Numbered from the stretch's first letter, positions 26,094 through 37,670 are shown. The stretch is 64,000 bases of DNA from Bacillota bacterium (GCA_023421075.1 JAEZUM010000013.1:1-64000); one strand, 5' to 3'. A program made the numbers and translations. The notes: generated from the sequence alone by a model not told the origin.

Positions 26094-27221
26094 TTATAAT
26101 ACGGAAAGACTCCTTGCATAAATGTTTGCAATATCTTCCTTTGTCGGCTTCACTCTGGAATTAATAACGTTTTTTGCCTGAATTGCGATGGCCGCATATC
26201 GTTCCAGCTCTTTTTCCGTGATTTGCTCCCGTTCCCCAAGCAGTCTCAGAAAAATCGCTTCCAGTTCATCCAGGGAAGTAATCCCCATCGCAGTAAGTAC
26301 CTTCTTAATCGTATCACTGTCATGCTTTGCTACGAAACGAAGAAAGCTTGGTAAAATAAGCCCATTGGCTCTGCCATGGTCAACATTTTTAAAGTATGTC
26401 AGGCAATAACCCATGGAATGAACTGCTGTTGTTCCGGTATGTGCAATCACTACACCCGCTAACATCGATGCATAGAGAAGCTTTTCTCTGATATCAATGG
26501 ATAGCTTATTGTTCGAATGCTCGGTGGAACTCGGGGTAAGACTGCCAAGACATTGAGCGATCCGATTAATGCTTTCCATTGCCAGGGCGTTACTGGCATA
26601 GCCGGCACGAACACAGAGCATACCCTCGATCGAATGAGACAATGCATCCAAAGCCGTATGGATGGTCGTTTCCATCGGCAGACTTTTTGTGTATCTCGCA
26701 TCCAGAAACGCGATCTTCGGAAATAGCAGTGGTGATGAAATGCTTGTCTTCGTCTGCTTCCTGTCATTGGTCAAGATAGAATATGGGGTTACCTCTGAGC
26801 CGGTTCCTGCCGTTGTCGGGATCAGAATAATTGGTAATACCCGGTCACCATAGTTCCCCAGGAACAATTCCTCCTCACTTAACTCCTGCATAGCCAGAAG
26901 TGCGATTGCTTTTGCAGCATCCATCGGAGAACCACCACCGATTCCGATTACAAATTCCGCTCCGTTCTTCTTCGCAAAATCGGCACCTTCATATACACTG
27001 ATTATGGTAGGATTGCTTCTGATCCGATCATAAACATCAAATCCGATCCCCTGACTTTGCAAGGCTTCAACCACATCCTGCAGAGCACCGCTTTGTCTGG
27101 CAGAGCTTGCTCCTGTAACAATCAGAGCCTTTTTTCCGAAACAACTCATTAGTTGCGCATTCTTCATGATGCACTCTTCCGACATAATCACTTTCGTCGG
27201 CATATAAAAATTAATATTCAT
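26094..27221 (-). CDS. Iron-containing alcohol dehydrogenase
   Basis: Group III NAD(P)H-dependent alcohol dehydrogenase, 375 residues. Nucleotide-binding GGGSPMDAAKAIA, then the iron-ligand signature (D and H in TALDALSHSIEGML, H in AVHSMGYCL and H in NVDHGRAN). The substrate cannot be read from sequence; ethanol or butanol formation is typical. ATG start with GAGGAGG upstream and its own strong promoter; it is divergent from the PilZ gene. Confidence 0.92.
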   Translation of the reverse strand: MNINFYMPTKVIMSEECIMKNAQLMSCFGKKALIVTGASSARQSGALQDVVEALQSQGIGFDVYDRIRSNPTIISVYEGADFAKKNGAEFVIGIGGGSPMDAAKAIALLAMQELSEEELFLGNYGDRVLPIILIPTTAGTGSEVTPYSILTNDRKQTKTSISSPLLFPKIAFLDARYTKSLPMETTIHTALDALSHSIEGMLCVRAGYASNALAMESINRIAQCLGSLTPSSTEHSNNKLSIDIREKLLYASMLAGVVIAHTGTTAVHSMGYCLTYFKNVDHGRANGLILPSFLRFVAKHDSDTIKKVLTAMGITSLDELEAIFLRLLGEREQITEKELERYAAIAIQAKNVINSRVKPTKEDIANIYARSLSVL

Positions 27222-27275
27222 CTCTCGGATTCCCTCCTCACAGAAGCCAAATTCATCCAGATACTCATAAATCTA

Positions 27276-27303
27276 ATTATACCTTCATTCCTTCTTCTGT
27301 CAA
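27276..27303 (-). promoter_or_regulatory. Promoter of the alcohol dehydrogenase gene
   Basis: Minus strand: perfect -35 TTGACA (27298-27303), 16 bp spacer, perfect -10 TATAAT (27276-27281). Confidence 0.65.
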
Positions 27304-27372
27304 CCTCGACGTAACAGAGCGTTTATTCCGCGAATTATAGTGGCATTTGACGAATTTTTGCTTTATTTTTTA

Positions 27373-27401
27373 TTGTATTTTAGACAAAACTGTTATATAC
27401 T
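27373..27401 (+). promoter_or_regulatory. Promoter of the YcgR-like PilZ gene
   Basis: -35 TTGTAT (27373-27378), 17 bp spacer, -10 TATACT (27396-27401), ending 29 bp before the predicted TTG start. Confidence 0.5.
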
Positions 27402-27430
27402 GAAAATATGAATTTTTTGGGGGTGTAGTT

Positions 27431-28120
27431 TTGCACGTTGATTCAATTGCAAAAGGCGGGCTGATGGAAGTTGAGGTTCGATGCAGCGGTAAGACGGTTA
27501 ATTTTAAAAGCGAGGTCGCTTATAACGTAAATAGCTCTATTTTAATTGCACCCATCAAAGTGAATGAGCAGACTATTGGTTTCTCGGATAATTGTCAGGT
27601 TAATTTTCTATATGTCTATGAGGGCAAGCTTTATCTATGGGAAAATGCCGCTGTCAAGCTCGTTAAGTATGACGGTGCGATTTACCATAAGATTGACATC
27701 TTCGGGGACGGAAAACCCTTTAATCGAAGAGATTCCTATCGGATGTATGTGGGAGAAGATATGCCGGTCTATGTCAATACTGCTTCCGGACCTTCTGCAT
27801 TGTCTGTTCTAGTCAAGGATATCAGCGAGACCGGAGTTGGCTTTATTACAAAGGAAGATATTGATGTTGATCGTACCATTCGTCTTAAATTAAAAGATAA
27901 TAATTCAATCCTCAATCTGTCCGGTATCATTGTAAGAAAGGAATTTCTGAGCAATCTGGGTTCCTTCCTATATGGATGCCGTTTTAATGAGAAGAACGAT
28001 AAATTATCAAAATATATCGCCAAAAAACAAGGAGAGGCTCTTCGCAAAAAGAATTCTACCGGCAATGCGCCCCTTCCCCGAGAGATCGGTTCGAAATCCC
28101 CAGAGCTCTTAAGTAAATAG
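27431..28120 (+). CDS. YcgR-like flagellar brake / PilZ protein
   Basis: A 229-residue two-domain protein: N-terminal YcgR/PilZN-like barrel (1-95) and a PilZ domain with RxxxR (RRDSYR, near 99-104) and the DISETGVGF motif, so c-di-GMP binding is expected. YcgR-type proteins act on the flagellar motor or its synthesis. The start is uncertain: TTG at 27431 has GGGGGTG 5 nt upstream, while an ATG 11 codons later has a weaker site. It is a single gene between two terminators or promoters, the second PilZ gene in the window. Confidence 0.85.
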   Translation: MHVDSIAKGGLMEVEVRCSGKTVNFKSEVAYNVNSSILIAPIKVNEQTIGFSDNCQVNFLYVYEGKLYLWENAAVKLVKYDGAIYHKIDIFGDGKPFNRRDSYRMYVGEDMPVYVNTASGPSALSVLVKDISETGVGFITKEDIDVDRTIRLKLKDNNSILNLSGIIVRKEFLSNLGSFLYGCRFNEKNDKLSKYIAKKQGEALRKKNSTGNAPLPREIGSKSPELLSK

Positions 28121-28161
28121 TACTTTCTCAAAATGGATGAAAATATACAGAAAACTGTGTT

Positions 28162-28197
28162 AAAAGGGGGTTTTGCCGAAGCAAAACCCCCTTTTTT
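28162..28197. terminator. Bidirectional terminator
   Basis: An 11-bp stem GGGGGTTTTGC/GCAAAACCCCC with loop CGAA and T6 on the plus strand and AAAA on the other side, so it serves both the PilZ gene and the convergent SPFH gene. Confidence 0.9.
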
Positions 28198-28243
28198 ATC
28201 TATTTTCTTATTATACCTTCATGGAGTCTCTATTTCTTTATCC

Positions 28244-30250
28244 CTATTGCTCTTCTAACCTATTAACAGTTACATCGTTATTTTCCTGTAGATTTTTCTT
28301 ACTATCGTCTTCCTTTTGATCCAGGGATACCCCCAGCTTCTCAATTGTGATGAATTTTAATAAGGTATCCATCACAGAGCTGCTGCCATTATTACCGGTA
28401 CCGTCATTTGCCCCCATATTCACTACGGTCTTAGGTACGATATCAACCGTAGCATTCTTGATCGCATCGGACAGCTTATCCGTAATTTCCTGGATCACTC
28501 GAAACTCAGCACCACCGTAAGCCTTTACCTGAGCATCTATCGCACGTGCCTTCGCCAGACCGACATTACTCTCCTTCGACGCCTCTGCTTCACCCTCCAA
28601 GGTTATTCTTGATGAATTCGCCTTGGCAAGAGCAATAATCTGGTTAGCTTCCTGCTCTGCCTTACTGGCTAAAGCGGCACCATTGTTACGCTCAATATCA
28701 ATCTGTATCTTGGACTTGGTCAAAAAGCTCTGCTGCTCGGCAACGGCCTGAGCCTCACGCAGGGATTTCTCACTCTCTGCTGCGGATTGCTGCTTCTGAT
28801 ATGTAACCTTCTTCTCTTCCGCAATCTGTCTCTCACGAAGCTGTGTCAAGATATTTTCTATCTGAATATCCTCTACCGGAGACTTAGGCGTACCGATTAA
28901 TACTTCCTCCAGCTGTAGGTTATATTTCTGGAATTTCTCCTTCATCTCACCCAGAGCTTTCTCACGGATCTCACTACGCTCCTGAATTAATTCGATTAGT
29001 GTCTTTGTCTGTGCCACATCCTTGAAGTAAGCACTTACCAACGGATCAAGGGACTGATTTACCAGCATACTGATATCACCAAAGCGCTGAATAACCCACG
29101 GAGCCTGCTTGTAATCGATATGCATAACTACCGATAAAGGTAAGGAGGGCTCAAATGCATCCTTTGTGATAATATCAACCTCCGTCAAATTCTCATCGTA
29201 TTTGTGAGAACCGGTCTCTGATTTGTTCCATTTCAATATGATATTTGTAGTAGGTACCAAAACGACACGGCCTGCATCCGTATTAAAGGCATATTTACCT
29301 GGCATTAAGGGCTTCTCCAACACACCCTTACATCCCTGACCTACCAGCTCACCATGCTTATAATCACTGCCGGTGGTATCCACTCCCTCTTTCCCGAAGA
29401 AGGATACGACAACACCGACGAAACCGATCGGAACGACGGTCTTTGGTCTGAACTCTACCGTTGCAAATAACCGATTGATATAATAGGTACCATCGGTTAA
29501 TACCTGAATCTGCTTACCACGTCTTCCGGCCAGAGTAAGGAACCTCTCCGGATCCTGAAAGCTTGCATGCTCCTCTCCAACATAAGGAGCGATAATCTCT
29601 CCCTCTTGCAGAGAAGGACCGTCATGTACCGTTACAATTCCCATCACATCACTGGCCTCACCGCCATGCCCCATGATGATGACCGGGCTGAAGGCATTAC
29701 GCTCCAGCAGGGTCTTCTGCATGCTGATTAATTCCATACGTTCATTCTTGGAGCTGTTGAAGGCTGCCTTAATATCCGTTGGTGTGATTACAATAAATTG
29801 TGCGAGGTTAATTGCGTAGGTACCTTCTCTTAGGATACCTCGCTGCGGTCCCCTCTGTCCGCCATTCTTTAAAAATCCTGTTACATCCTGAAAATTATTC
29901 GCTTCCGGAACCACCTTGCCCAAGGTCTGGGTCGGTGCTAACGGTGCTCCGTCACGAGCAAATAAATAAGCGATCTGGCCTTGCGGTATTGTGATAAGGG
30001 GATAACGATGAATCTTATACATCAGTGCTGTCTTAAAATGAATACCACCACGAAGTACCTGAGGACCGTAGCCGGCCTCCCCGTTCAGAGCAATAATCGA
30101 ATCCTTTAAGGATCCTCGAAAGCTCCACCATTTCTCCACGACTGCTACCTGATCCGAGGAGATCACCCTAAGTCCCAGGATCACAAAGATCAGAAGGTAT
30201 AGGGCTAGCAAAGCACCTGCAACAATTCCTAAAAGTATAAATAACTCCAT
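28244..30250 (-). CDS. SPFH/flotillin-like membrane protein
   Basis: A 668-residue protein with one N-terminal TM helix (MELFILLGIVAGALLALYLL), an SPFH/band 7 region, and a long Glu/Ala/Gln-rich coiled coil (roughly 470-600, with QAVAEQQSF and EAEASKESNVGLAKARAI) typical of flotillins. Such proteins scaffold membrane microdomains. It is longer than ordinary flotillins because of an extended N-terminal half. The start at 30250 is preferred over a frame start at 30334 because of GGGAG upstream and because the TM begins there. No NfeD partner is adjacent. Confidence 0.85.
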   Translation of the reverse strand: MELFILLGIVAGALLALYLLIFVILGLRVISSDQVAVVEKWWSFRGSLKDSIIALNGEAGYGPQVLRGGIHFKTALMYKIHRYPLITIPQGQIAYLFARDGAPLAPTQTLGKVVPEANNFQDVTGFLKNGGQRGPQRGILREGTYAINLAQFIVITPTDIKAAFNSSKNERMELISMQKTLLERNAFSPVIIMGHGGEASDVMGIVTVHDGPSLQEGEIIAPYVGEEHASFQDPERFLTLAGRRGKQIQVLTDGTYYINRLFATVEFRPKTVVPIGFVGVVVSFFGKEGVDTTGSDYKHGELVGQGCKGVLEKPLMPGKYAFNTDAGRVVLVPTTNIILKWNKSETGSHKYDENLTEVDIITKDAFEPSLPLSVVMHIDYKQAPWVIQRFGDISMLVNQSLDPLVSAYFKDVAQTKTLIELIQERSEIREKALGEMKEKFQKYNLQLEEVLIGTPKSPVEDIQIENILTQLRERQIAEEKKVTYQKQQSAAESEKSLREAQAVAEQQSFLTKSKIQIDIERNNGAALASKAEQEANQIIALAKANSSRITLEGEAEASKESNVGLAKARAIDAQVKAYGGAEFRVIQEITDKLSDAIKNATVDIVPKTVVNMGANDGTGNNGSSSVMDTLLKFITIEKLGVSLDQKEDDSKKNLQENNDVTVNRLEEQ

Positions 30251-30423
30251 AACAATCTCCCACTTCTTTCTTTTATATTTTGTACAGAGTCGAAAGTTGA
30301 TCTTTCTCTCTGACAAGGTTTCATCATAATCCAATATACTCCATCTACAAAAAATTACAACATCCCGGCAATTAAGAAAAGATTAAAATCGGATTAAATA
30401 GCATTGTCCCGAAATATGACAAG

Positions 30424-30466
30424 AAAAAAGGCAATCCTGACAATATGCTTCTGCACAGGATATGCC
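30424..30466 (-). terminator. Terminator of the arabinosidase operon
   Basis: GGCAATCCTG/CAGGATATGCC stem with one bulge and T6 on the minus strand, 100 bp after the GH127 stop. Confidence 0.8.
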
Positions 30467-30566
30467 TTTCATTTTCGATTTATTAATTAGCCTGACTCGA
30501 TTTTATCAATCGTCACTTCGATATCATCATACATTTATATTCTTCGTAAGGAGAGATAGTAATCAC

Positions 30567-32495
30567 TTATTCTTCCGGAATCCATACCCTCATCTGGTTT
30601 AATCCACGGTTGCCCCAGACATAATAAGGGATTGCGGTTATCGTACAGGGCTGCGTCTCGGGGCGATGTCGGGAATACAGCTCCTTCGAGGGCTGCATGC
30701 GATATCCCTCCGTCTTCAACACTTTAATACCTCCAAACAACTGACTTGCATCTGCTTCTAAGAGTTCTGACTCTCTTGCCAAACGCAGGCTATGAACCTC
30801 ACCTTCATTGTCTGCTCCTTCCAGGCAGTAGACCAAAGGACCGCGTTGTAGAGCAGCATACCCTTCATTGTTATGAACCAGGGTAGTGGTATAAATTCGG
30901 TAAGGTGCCATATCCAGTACAAGTATAAGCTCATCCCCATCAGAGAAGTTCTTCTTTATATAGGCATACCCATCCTTTAGAGTATTTTTTAAGCTTATTT
31001 CTTCTTTATTATAATAAAGCTTCGTATTATTACTGTCGCTCCAGGCGGGAATACGGATCGCCAGCTCAAGCTCTCTCTCTGCCCCTTCTGTGATAACCTT
31101 GTAGCTTATTTTATCTCCATAAGGGTATTCGGTTGTTGTAATCAACTTACATCCCTTTGTCTCCATAAAATCAGCTTCTCCGCCGATGAACAGGTTCGAA
31201 AAAATTGTACTTTGATTTTCTGACCAGGCATAAAGCTCCAGAGAGGATATCAGTCTGGCTACATTAGGCGGGCAACAGGCACAGCCAAACCACTTCGGTC
31301 TCTCAGGTAACGCATGTCGATGGGTCTGTGCAACACCGGAGATTCCCGGCGTCACCTCCAGGGGGTTCACATAGAAGAAACGCTTTCCATCCTGGCTCAT
31401 ACCGGCTAAAACGGTATTATAGAGAGCACGTTCCAGGACATCTGCATACTCACCTCTCGGGGATAACTCTAACATCTTCTGTGCGAAGAAGATTAATCCG
31501 ATGGATGCGCAGGTTTCTGCATAGACAGTATCATTCGGCAGATCGTAATCCTCGGTAAAGGCTTCTCCGATTACTGTGGACCCGATACCTCCGGTGATAT
31601 ACATACGGCGATTGGTAATACTGTCCCAAAGATTCCCACAGGCTTTCTTAAGCTCTTCATCCCCAAGTTCACCGGCCAGATCCGCCATACCGGTATAGAG
31701 ATAAACGGCCCGTACACTATGACCGACCGCATCCCTTTGTTCACGAACCGGAGCATTATTCTGAGTATAATTCACATCACGCCAGTCAGAGTTCCAGATG
31801 GACCAACCACGGTTCTCTGATTCCTCCTTGAAATAATTCGGTTGGGTTCCACGTTCATTTATAAAATACTCACACAGCCTCAGATACCGTTCTTCTCCTG
31901 TCACACGATAAAGCTTCATCAAGGCCAGCTCGATCTCAGGATGTCCGGGAATTCCACGAACCTTACCCTTACCAAAACGGCGATCGATATGATCTGCCAT
32001 TCGCATCATTACCCTCAGCAGACGATCTTTACCGGTGGCATTGTAATAGGCAACTGCCGCTTCGATCATATGCCCTGCACAATAAAGCTCATGCCCCTCT
32101 TGAAGGTCCGTCCACCGTCTTGTGGGCTCCTTTAGAGTAAAGTAGGTATTCAGATACCCATCCTCCTGCTGTGCCTTCTCTATTAATTCAATAATCTCAT
32201 CTACAACCTTCTCCAGCTTCTCATCCGGGGTATTGATCAAGGAAAAGGCACAGGCCTCGATCCATTTGGCGACATCACTGTCCTGGAATACCATTCCATA
32301 AAACTCACCCTGCTTCACACCGGCTGCTATTCTGAAATTTTCGATAGCATGAGACTTTTCGGCATCCGGAATCTGATCCTCTAACATGGCATACTGATAA
32401 GGTAACACCTCTTCCTTAACCAGTCTACGGTAGTTCGACCAGAAGCTGTCCTGAATTATAAAATTCTTTATATTGATTGCATGGGTTTGTTTCAT
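30567..32495 (-). CDS. GH127 beta-L-arabinofuranosidase
   Basis: A 642-residue enzyme of glycoside hydrolase family 127, an (alpha/alpha)6 barrel with a zinc-bound catalytic cysteine. The signature is present: Glu in ETCASIGL and the double Cys in FGCACCPPNVARL, where the first of the pair is the nucleophile. It removes beta-linked L-arabinofuranose from plant hydroxyproline glycans or arabinooligosaccharides. No signal peptide, so it acts on imported sugars. The start at 32495 is chosen for GGGAGA upstream. Second gene of an operon 57 bp after the GH51 gene. Confidence 0.9.
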   Translation of the reverse strand: MKQTHAINIKNFIIQDSFWSNYRRLVKEEVLPYQYAMLEDQIPDAEKSHAIENFRIAAGVKQGEFYGMVFQDSDVAKWIEACAFSLINTPDEKLEKVVDEIIELIEKAQQEDGYLNTYFTLKEPTRRWTDLQEGHELYCAGHMIEAAVAYYNATGKDRLLRVMMRMADHIDRRFGKGKVRGIPGHPEIELALMKLYRVTGEERYLRLCEYFINERGTQPNYFKEESENRGWSIWNSDWRDVNYTQNNAPVREQRDAVGHSVRAVYLYTGMADLAGELGDEELKKACGNLWDSITNRRMYITGGIGSTVIGEAFTEDYDLPNDTVYAETCASIGLIFFAQKMLELSPRGEYADVLERALYNTVLAGMSQDGKRFFYVNPLEVTPGISGVAQTHRHALPERPKWFGCACCPPNVARLISSLELYAWSENQSTIFSNLFIGGEADFMETKGCKLITTTEYPYGDKISYKVITEGAERELELAIRIPAWSDSNNTKLYYNKEEISLKNTLKDGYAYIKKNFSDGDELILVLDMAPYRIYTTTLVHNNEGYAALQRGPLVYCLEGADNEGEVHSLRLARESELLEADASQLFGGIKVLKTEGYRMQPSKELYSRHRPETQPCTITAIPYYVWGNRGLNQMRVWIPEE

Positions 32496-32552
32496 ACTAA
32501 TCTCCCTTCTGTCACAAAGCACGAATTCCTGATTTCAAAGTATTTCTCTCTA

Positions 32553-34070
<1,518 letters not shown>

Positions 34071-34103
34071 CTATATGATAATTCGTGCTTTTAAGATATC
34101 ATA

Positions 34104-34133
34104 TTGACATTGTAATCATCAATGATATATGAT
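34104..34133 (+). promoter_or_regulatory. Divergent promoter region of araC-type gene and abfA
   Basis: For the plus strand: -35 TTGACA (34104-34109), 18 bp, -10 TATGAT (34128-34133). The palindrome CATCAATGATATATGATG overlaps it and may be the AraC operator. The abfA promoter lies in the same 109 bp but its boxes are weak. Confidence 0.5.
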
Positions 34134-34176
34134 GTTTTCGTACTGATCTATCGTACTTTTTACTCAGGAGGCCAAT

Positions 34177-34947
34177 ATGAGAATCCATGCCATCGGAATC
34201 AATTATACTCATAGTAACCAGTTTTCCATTCACCGTCCCTACGGTTCCGGAGATTATCTTTTTATTTATTTTAGAACCACTGCCTTAGTATGGCTGGATG
34301 GAGTTGAAATAAGTGTAGATAAGAACTCTGTCATCCTATTTAATAAAGGGACTCCTCAGAACTATATGGCGAATCAGGGAAGCTATGCCAATGATTATAT
34401 TCATTTTGATGCAGATAAGGAGCTTGATATCAGAAACCTGCCCCTTGATACCGTAATGAAGCTTCCGGAGACAAAGCAGGTTGGGAAGATAATGAAGGAT
34501 ATCTATCTGGAGTATATCTCTAAGAATGCCAATCGGCATGATTCCATGGATTTATTAATGAGAGTATTATTTGTTAAGATAAACGAATTGGTAGCTTATA
34601 AGCCAAAGGAAACGAACTATTATGGGTACTATGATGCATTGCTTAATCTCCGCTCCCAGATCTATCGTCATCCTGAGGAGAAGTGGACCATAGAACGCCT
34701 TTCTCATCAGGTGAATCTGAGTCCGTCCCATTTTCAGAGACTCTATAAGCAGACCTTCGGAATCTCCTGTATCGCCGATGTAATCTCCTGCAAGCTTCAG
34801 TTTGCGAAGACCTCCTTAATGGCTACCAGCGATACCATACGTGATATCGCTGCACAATGCGGTTATGAAAACGAAGAACACTTTATGCGTCAATTCAAAC
34901 AGGAATTCGGCATGACACCGACCGAATACCGGCTAACCATGCGATAA
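34177..34947 (+). CDS. AraC-family regulator of the arabinosidase operon
   Basis: A 256-residue regulator: an N-terminal cupin-like sugar-binding domain (1-150) and a C-terminal double helix-turn-helix (WTIERLSHQVNLSPSHFQRL and DIAAQCGYENEEHFMRQFKQ). ATG with CAGGAGG 6 nt upstream. Its position, divergent from abfA-GH127, suggests it activates that operon in response to arabinose or arabino-oligosaccharides. Confidence 0.9.
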   Translation: MRIHAIGINYTHSNQFSIHRPYGSGDYLFIYFRTTALVWLDGVEISVDKNSVILFNKGTPQNYMANQGSYANDYIHFDADKELDIRNLPLDTVMKLPETKQVGKIMKDIYLEYISKNANRHDSMDLLMRVLFVKINELVAYKPKETNYYGYYDALLNLRSQIYRHPEEKWTIERLSHQVNLSPSHFQRLYKQTFGISCIADVISCKLQFAKTSLMATSDTIRDIAAQCGYENEEHFMRQFKQEFGMTPTEYRLTMR

Positions 34948-35042
34948 TGAGGTATTCGTATAATGATTTCGCTAAGAAAGGTAGATGGATACACTGCCAT
35001 TACACACAACATGACGTACCTTTTCCTATTTTGTATGCTCCC

Positions 35043-35510
35043 TTATTCCTGACGGTCTGTTTCTGTCTCAATTTCATTGCAATTATAATTTTGTCCCTTT
35101 CCTTTTCTGCGGAAGAACGTATCAATAATAAAGATACCGAGCGCGATAGCTCCGGCAATCTGTAAGGTTTCGAAGAAATAAGTGGAGGTTCGTTCGACAT
35201 TTCCCTCAACCATTCCGGTTACAATCTGATACATTCCCGCACCGGGTACAAAGGGTATCACGCCAGGTATTAAAAACATCGTTACCGGAGTCTTATAGAC
35301 TCTGGCCAGAATATGAGACGCCAGTGCTACCAACATAGTAGCTGCAAGAGTAGAAAGAACCTTATCCTCCAATATCTCTAAGCCAATCAGGTAGATTAAC
35401 CATCCAAAAGCACCTGTCATTCCGGAATGGATGATGTATTTCTTGGGCAGATAAAATAATATTGAGAAGGCCGCTGTTGCGATAAAGGCACTGATTATTT
35501 GTAGTAACAT
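35043..35510 (-). CDS. Threonine/serine exporter family, C-terminal half (ThrE_2)
   Basis: A 155-residue protein with four or more TM segments (MLLQIISAFIATAAFSILFY..., GALGWLIYLIG-type helices, LIPGVIPFVPGAGMYQ). It matches the ThrE_2 half of two-gene ThrE exporters; the PGxxPFVPG segment is characteristic. The end is hydrophilic and basic. It starts 2 bp after the ThrE_1 gene, so the two form one exporter. Confidence 0.85.
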   Translation of the reverse strand: MLLQIISAFIATAAFSILFYLPKKYIIHSGMTGAFGWLIYLIGLEILEDKVLSTLAATMLVALASHILARVYKTPVTMFLIPGVIPFVPGAGMYQIVTGMVEGNVERTSTYFFETLQIAGAIALGIFIIDTFFRRKGKGQNYNCNEIETETDRQE

Positions 35511-35512
35511 GA

Positions 35513-36280
35513 TTATAACATCCTTTCTACAAAGTTAAAAAATCCGATTCCCAGACCAACACCGACAGCAATCCCAAGGGAAATGACGAAGGCCTCAACC
35601 GCTCTGGCTGTTCCTGAGCTATAGTCTCCCTGTAAGGTATCACGGATTGCATTCGTGATAGGAATTCCCGGCACCAGGGGCATAATGGAACCGATAATGA
35701 TTAGATTGTGATTGCTTGCGTCAATATATTTCGCAAACATCATAGTGATGAAGGCGAGAACAAAGCTTTTCGCCATATCAATGATGAATGCACTCCCGAT
35801 CCTTTTGTCAGCTACTTTTCCGATGAGTACGATAAAAATCCCGTTAATCCCGGCGAGAAAACAATCCAACAGAGAACCGCCAAAAATACCAACGAACCCA
35901 CTCATGGATATAATAGTTGCAAAAGCGATTACCGGATCGGAGTATATTTTTCTATGACGGATTGCCTCCAGTTCGTTGATGGCTTCATTCGTACTAATAA
36001 TCCCATCGCATAGATTTCTGGAGATTTGATTGACATCATTAATTCGGCTTAGGTTATTTGAACGGTTGGAGATTCTTTTCACACCGGTAATTGGCTCGAT
36101 TGATGGATCGGAAAGGGTTGCCACAATGCCTGTCGTAGTTGCGTATACCTCTACCGAGGAAAGCTTCGAGGATTTCAAGATGCGAATCATCGTATCCTCC
36201 ACACGATATGTCTCGGCTCCGCTTTGAGCCATTATCTCACCGGCAAGCATTGCCGTTTTAAATAATTCTTTATACTTCAT
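35513..36280 (-). CDS. Threonine/serine exporter family, N-terminal half (ThrE_1/DUF1212)
   Basis: A 255-residue protein. The cytosolic N-terminal domain has the family GEIMAQSGAETYRVEDTMIR and IVATLSDPSIEPITGVKRI stretches; the second half has about five TM helices with a GSIMPLVPGIPITNAIRD motif. With the next gene it forms a split ThrE-type exporter for small amino acids. ATG with GGTAGGAG upstream. It is convergent with the AraC gene. Confidence 0.88.
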   Translation of the reverse strand: MKYKELFKTAMLAGEIMAQSGAETYRVEDTMIRILKSSKLSSVEVYATTTGIVATLSDPSIEPITGVKRISNRSNNLSRINDVNQISRNLCDGIISTNEAINELEAIRHRKIYSDPVIAFATIISMSGFVGIFGGSLLDCFLAGINGIFIVLIGKVADKRIGSAFIIDMAKSFVLAFITMMFAKYIDASNHNLIIIGSIMPLVPGIPITNAIRDTLQGDYSSGTARAVEAFVISLGIAVGVGLGIGFFNFVERML

Positions 36281-36357
36281 TCTTCACTTCTCCTACCCTG
36301 TCCTTATCTACCGACTATTTTACCATAAAACAGATCATCTATCACGATTTATTTTTC

Positions 36358-36386
36358 TATACATTTTATCTCACTTCATGTATAAT
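36358..36386 (+). promoter_or_regulatory. Promoter of the MFS gene
   Basis: -35 TATACA (36358-36363), 17 bp, -10 TATAAT (36381-36386), 34 bp before the ATG. Confidence 0.5.
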
Positions 36387-36420
36387 AGCAGAACATATTT
36401 CGTTATGAGGAGACCCGCCA

Positions 36421-37638
36421 ATGAAAAAACTTCCCTTTCACAGAACCGGTTTAAATCTGTTCCTGATCAGCGCCTTCACCTACATATCCTTTTCCTTGTA
36501 TGCACCGTTCTTAAGCTCGTATTACTCGAAGGCAGGTATCAGTGCTGTTGAGATCGGCATCCTTCTTACGCTTGGCCCGGTATCCTCGATTCTGGTTCAG
36601 CCGGTATGGGCAATCATAAGTGACAGGACTGGACGACGTAAGGCGGTATTATCCATAGTAGTGCTTGGTAGTGCGTTCGCCGTTCTAAGCTATTACATCG
36701 GAAATACCTTCTTAACCTTCTTTCTTGCATCAACCTTACTGGCAATCTTCAGTAATTCCATTGTTCCACTGAGCGATGCAATCCTTCTTCGAAGTGCTCA
36801 GAAGAACCATCTCGATTTTTCCAAAATCAGAATGGGCGGAACCATCGGTTATGCAACCTTCGTCATTATAGCGGGAATGATTATCAAGCACAACTCCCAT
36901 GTGGCTTATCTCATGGGTTTTGCCGGATTTATGGTCCTATTCCTTATTGTACGTCTCCTACCAAAGAGCGAGTCGGACAGTGACGATATGACAGTAAAGT
37001 TAAATTCTAACTTAACTTCTGATTCAAAAACAAAGCGGTCGCTGCTTCATATATTCGAATCAAAGCAAATATATTTTCTGCTTGCCATTGCCTTTATCAG
37101 TCAGGTAGGACTTAGCTTTAATTTTAGTTTCTTAGGTGTGTATATGCTGAATATGGGATTAACGGAAGGCACCATCGGCTTCACCAACAGCATTGCCGCC
37201 CTGAGTGAGTTGCCGATTCTATTCCTGATTAACCGCGTTCTAAACAAAGTCAGCACAGGAAAAATCACGATCTTTGCTTGTCTGCTGCTGGCACTCCGAA
37301 TTATAACCGTAACCGGTGAGAATCTGTTCTTTGTCATTCTGTCACAGATGCTTCACGGCATTACCTTTATGACAATTTATTTTTCCTGTGCCGTGTTCAT
37401 CAGTAAAAACGTCAGACCGGAAAACCAATCAAAAGGGCAAAGCATTCTTGCATTAATACAGACCGGAATCGGCAGTATCGTAGGAAATATCCTTGGTGGT
37501 TATCTGGTGGATCTATATGGTTTGAAATCCGCTTATGTTATGATGTCAATCCTTATTATAACCATAGCAGGACTCATCGCCCTGCTACAGTATATTTATC
37601 AGAGAAAGCAAAAAGCAAGAATCAGAGAAGTTGGATAG
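36421..37638 (+). CDS. MFS transporter (LacY/HcaT-like)
   Basis: A 405-residue, 12-TM major facilitator. The loop 2-3 motif reads ISDRTGRRKAVL, a good match to the MFS A motif, and the N-terminus (LFLISAFTYISFSLYAPFLS) resembles the MFS_1-like/phenylpropionate permease group. The substrate is not predictable. ATG with GAGGAG 9 nt upstream; it stands alone and is convergent with the following hypothetical gene. Confidence 0.88.
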   Translation: MKKLPFHRTGLNLFLISAFTYISFSLYAPFLSSYYSKAGISAVEIGILLTLGPVSSILVQPVWAIISDRTGRRKAVLSIVVLGSAFAVLSYYIGNTFLTFFLASTLLAIFSNSIVPLSDAILLRSAQKNHLDFSKIRMGGTIGYATFVIIAGMIIKHNSHVAYLMGFAGFMVLFLIVRLLPKSESDSDDMTVKLNSNLTSDSKTKRSLLHIFESKQIYFLLAIAFISQVGLSFNFSFLGVYMLNMGLTEGTIGFTNSIAALSELPILFLINRVLNKVSTGKITIFACLLLALRIITVTGENLFFVILSQMLHGITFMTIYFSCAVFISKNVRPENQSKGQSILALIQTGIGSIVGNILGGYLVDLYGLKSAYVMMSILIITIAGLIALLQYIYQRKQKARIREVG

Positions 37639-37670
37639 AAGCCATTCTTAAGATTACTCTTCTTCCTTTG

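Noticed and set aside
26094..27221. Glycerol dehydrogenase as alternative for the iron ADH
   Set aside because: The iron ADH signature and the HSMGYCL and NVDHGRAN motifs fit alcohol dehydrogenase group III better than GldA.
34947..35165. Frame of 72 codons after the AraC gene with a hydrophobic segment
   Set aside because: It overlaps the ThrE_2 gene in antisense, and the start overlaps the AraC stop without RBS.
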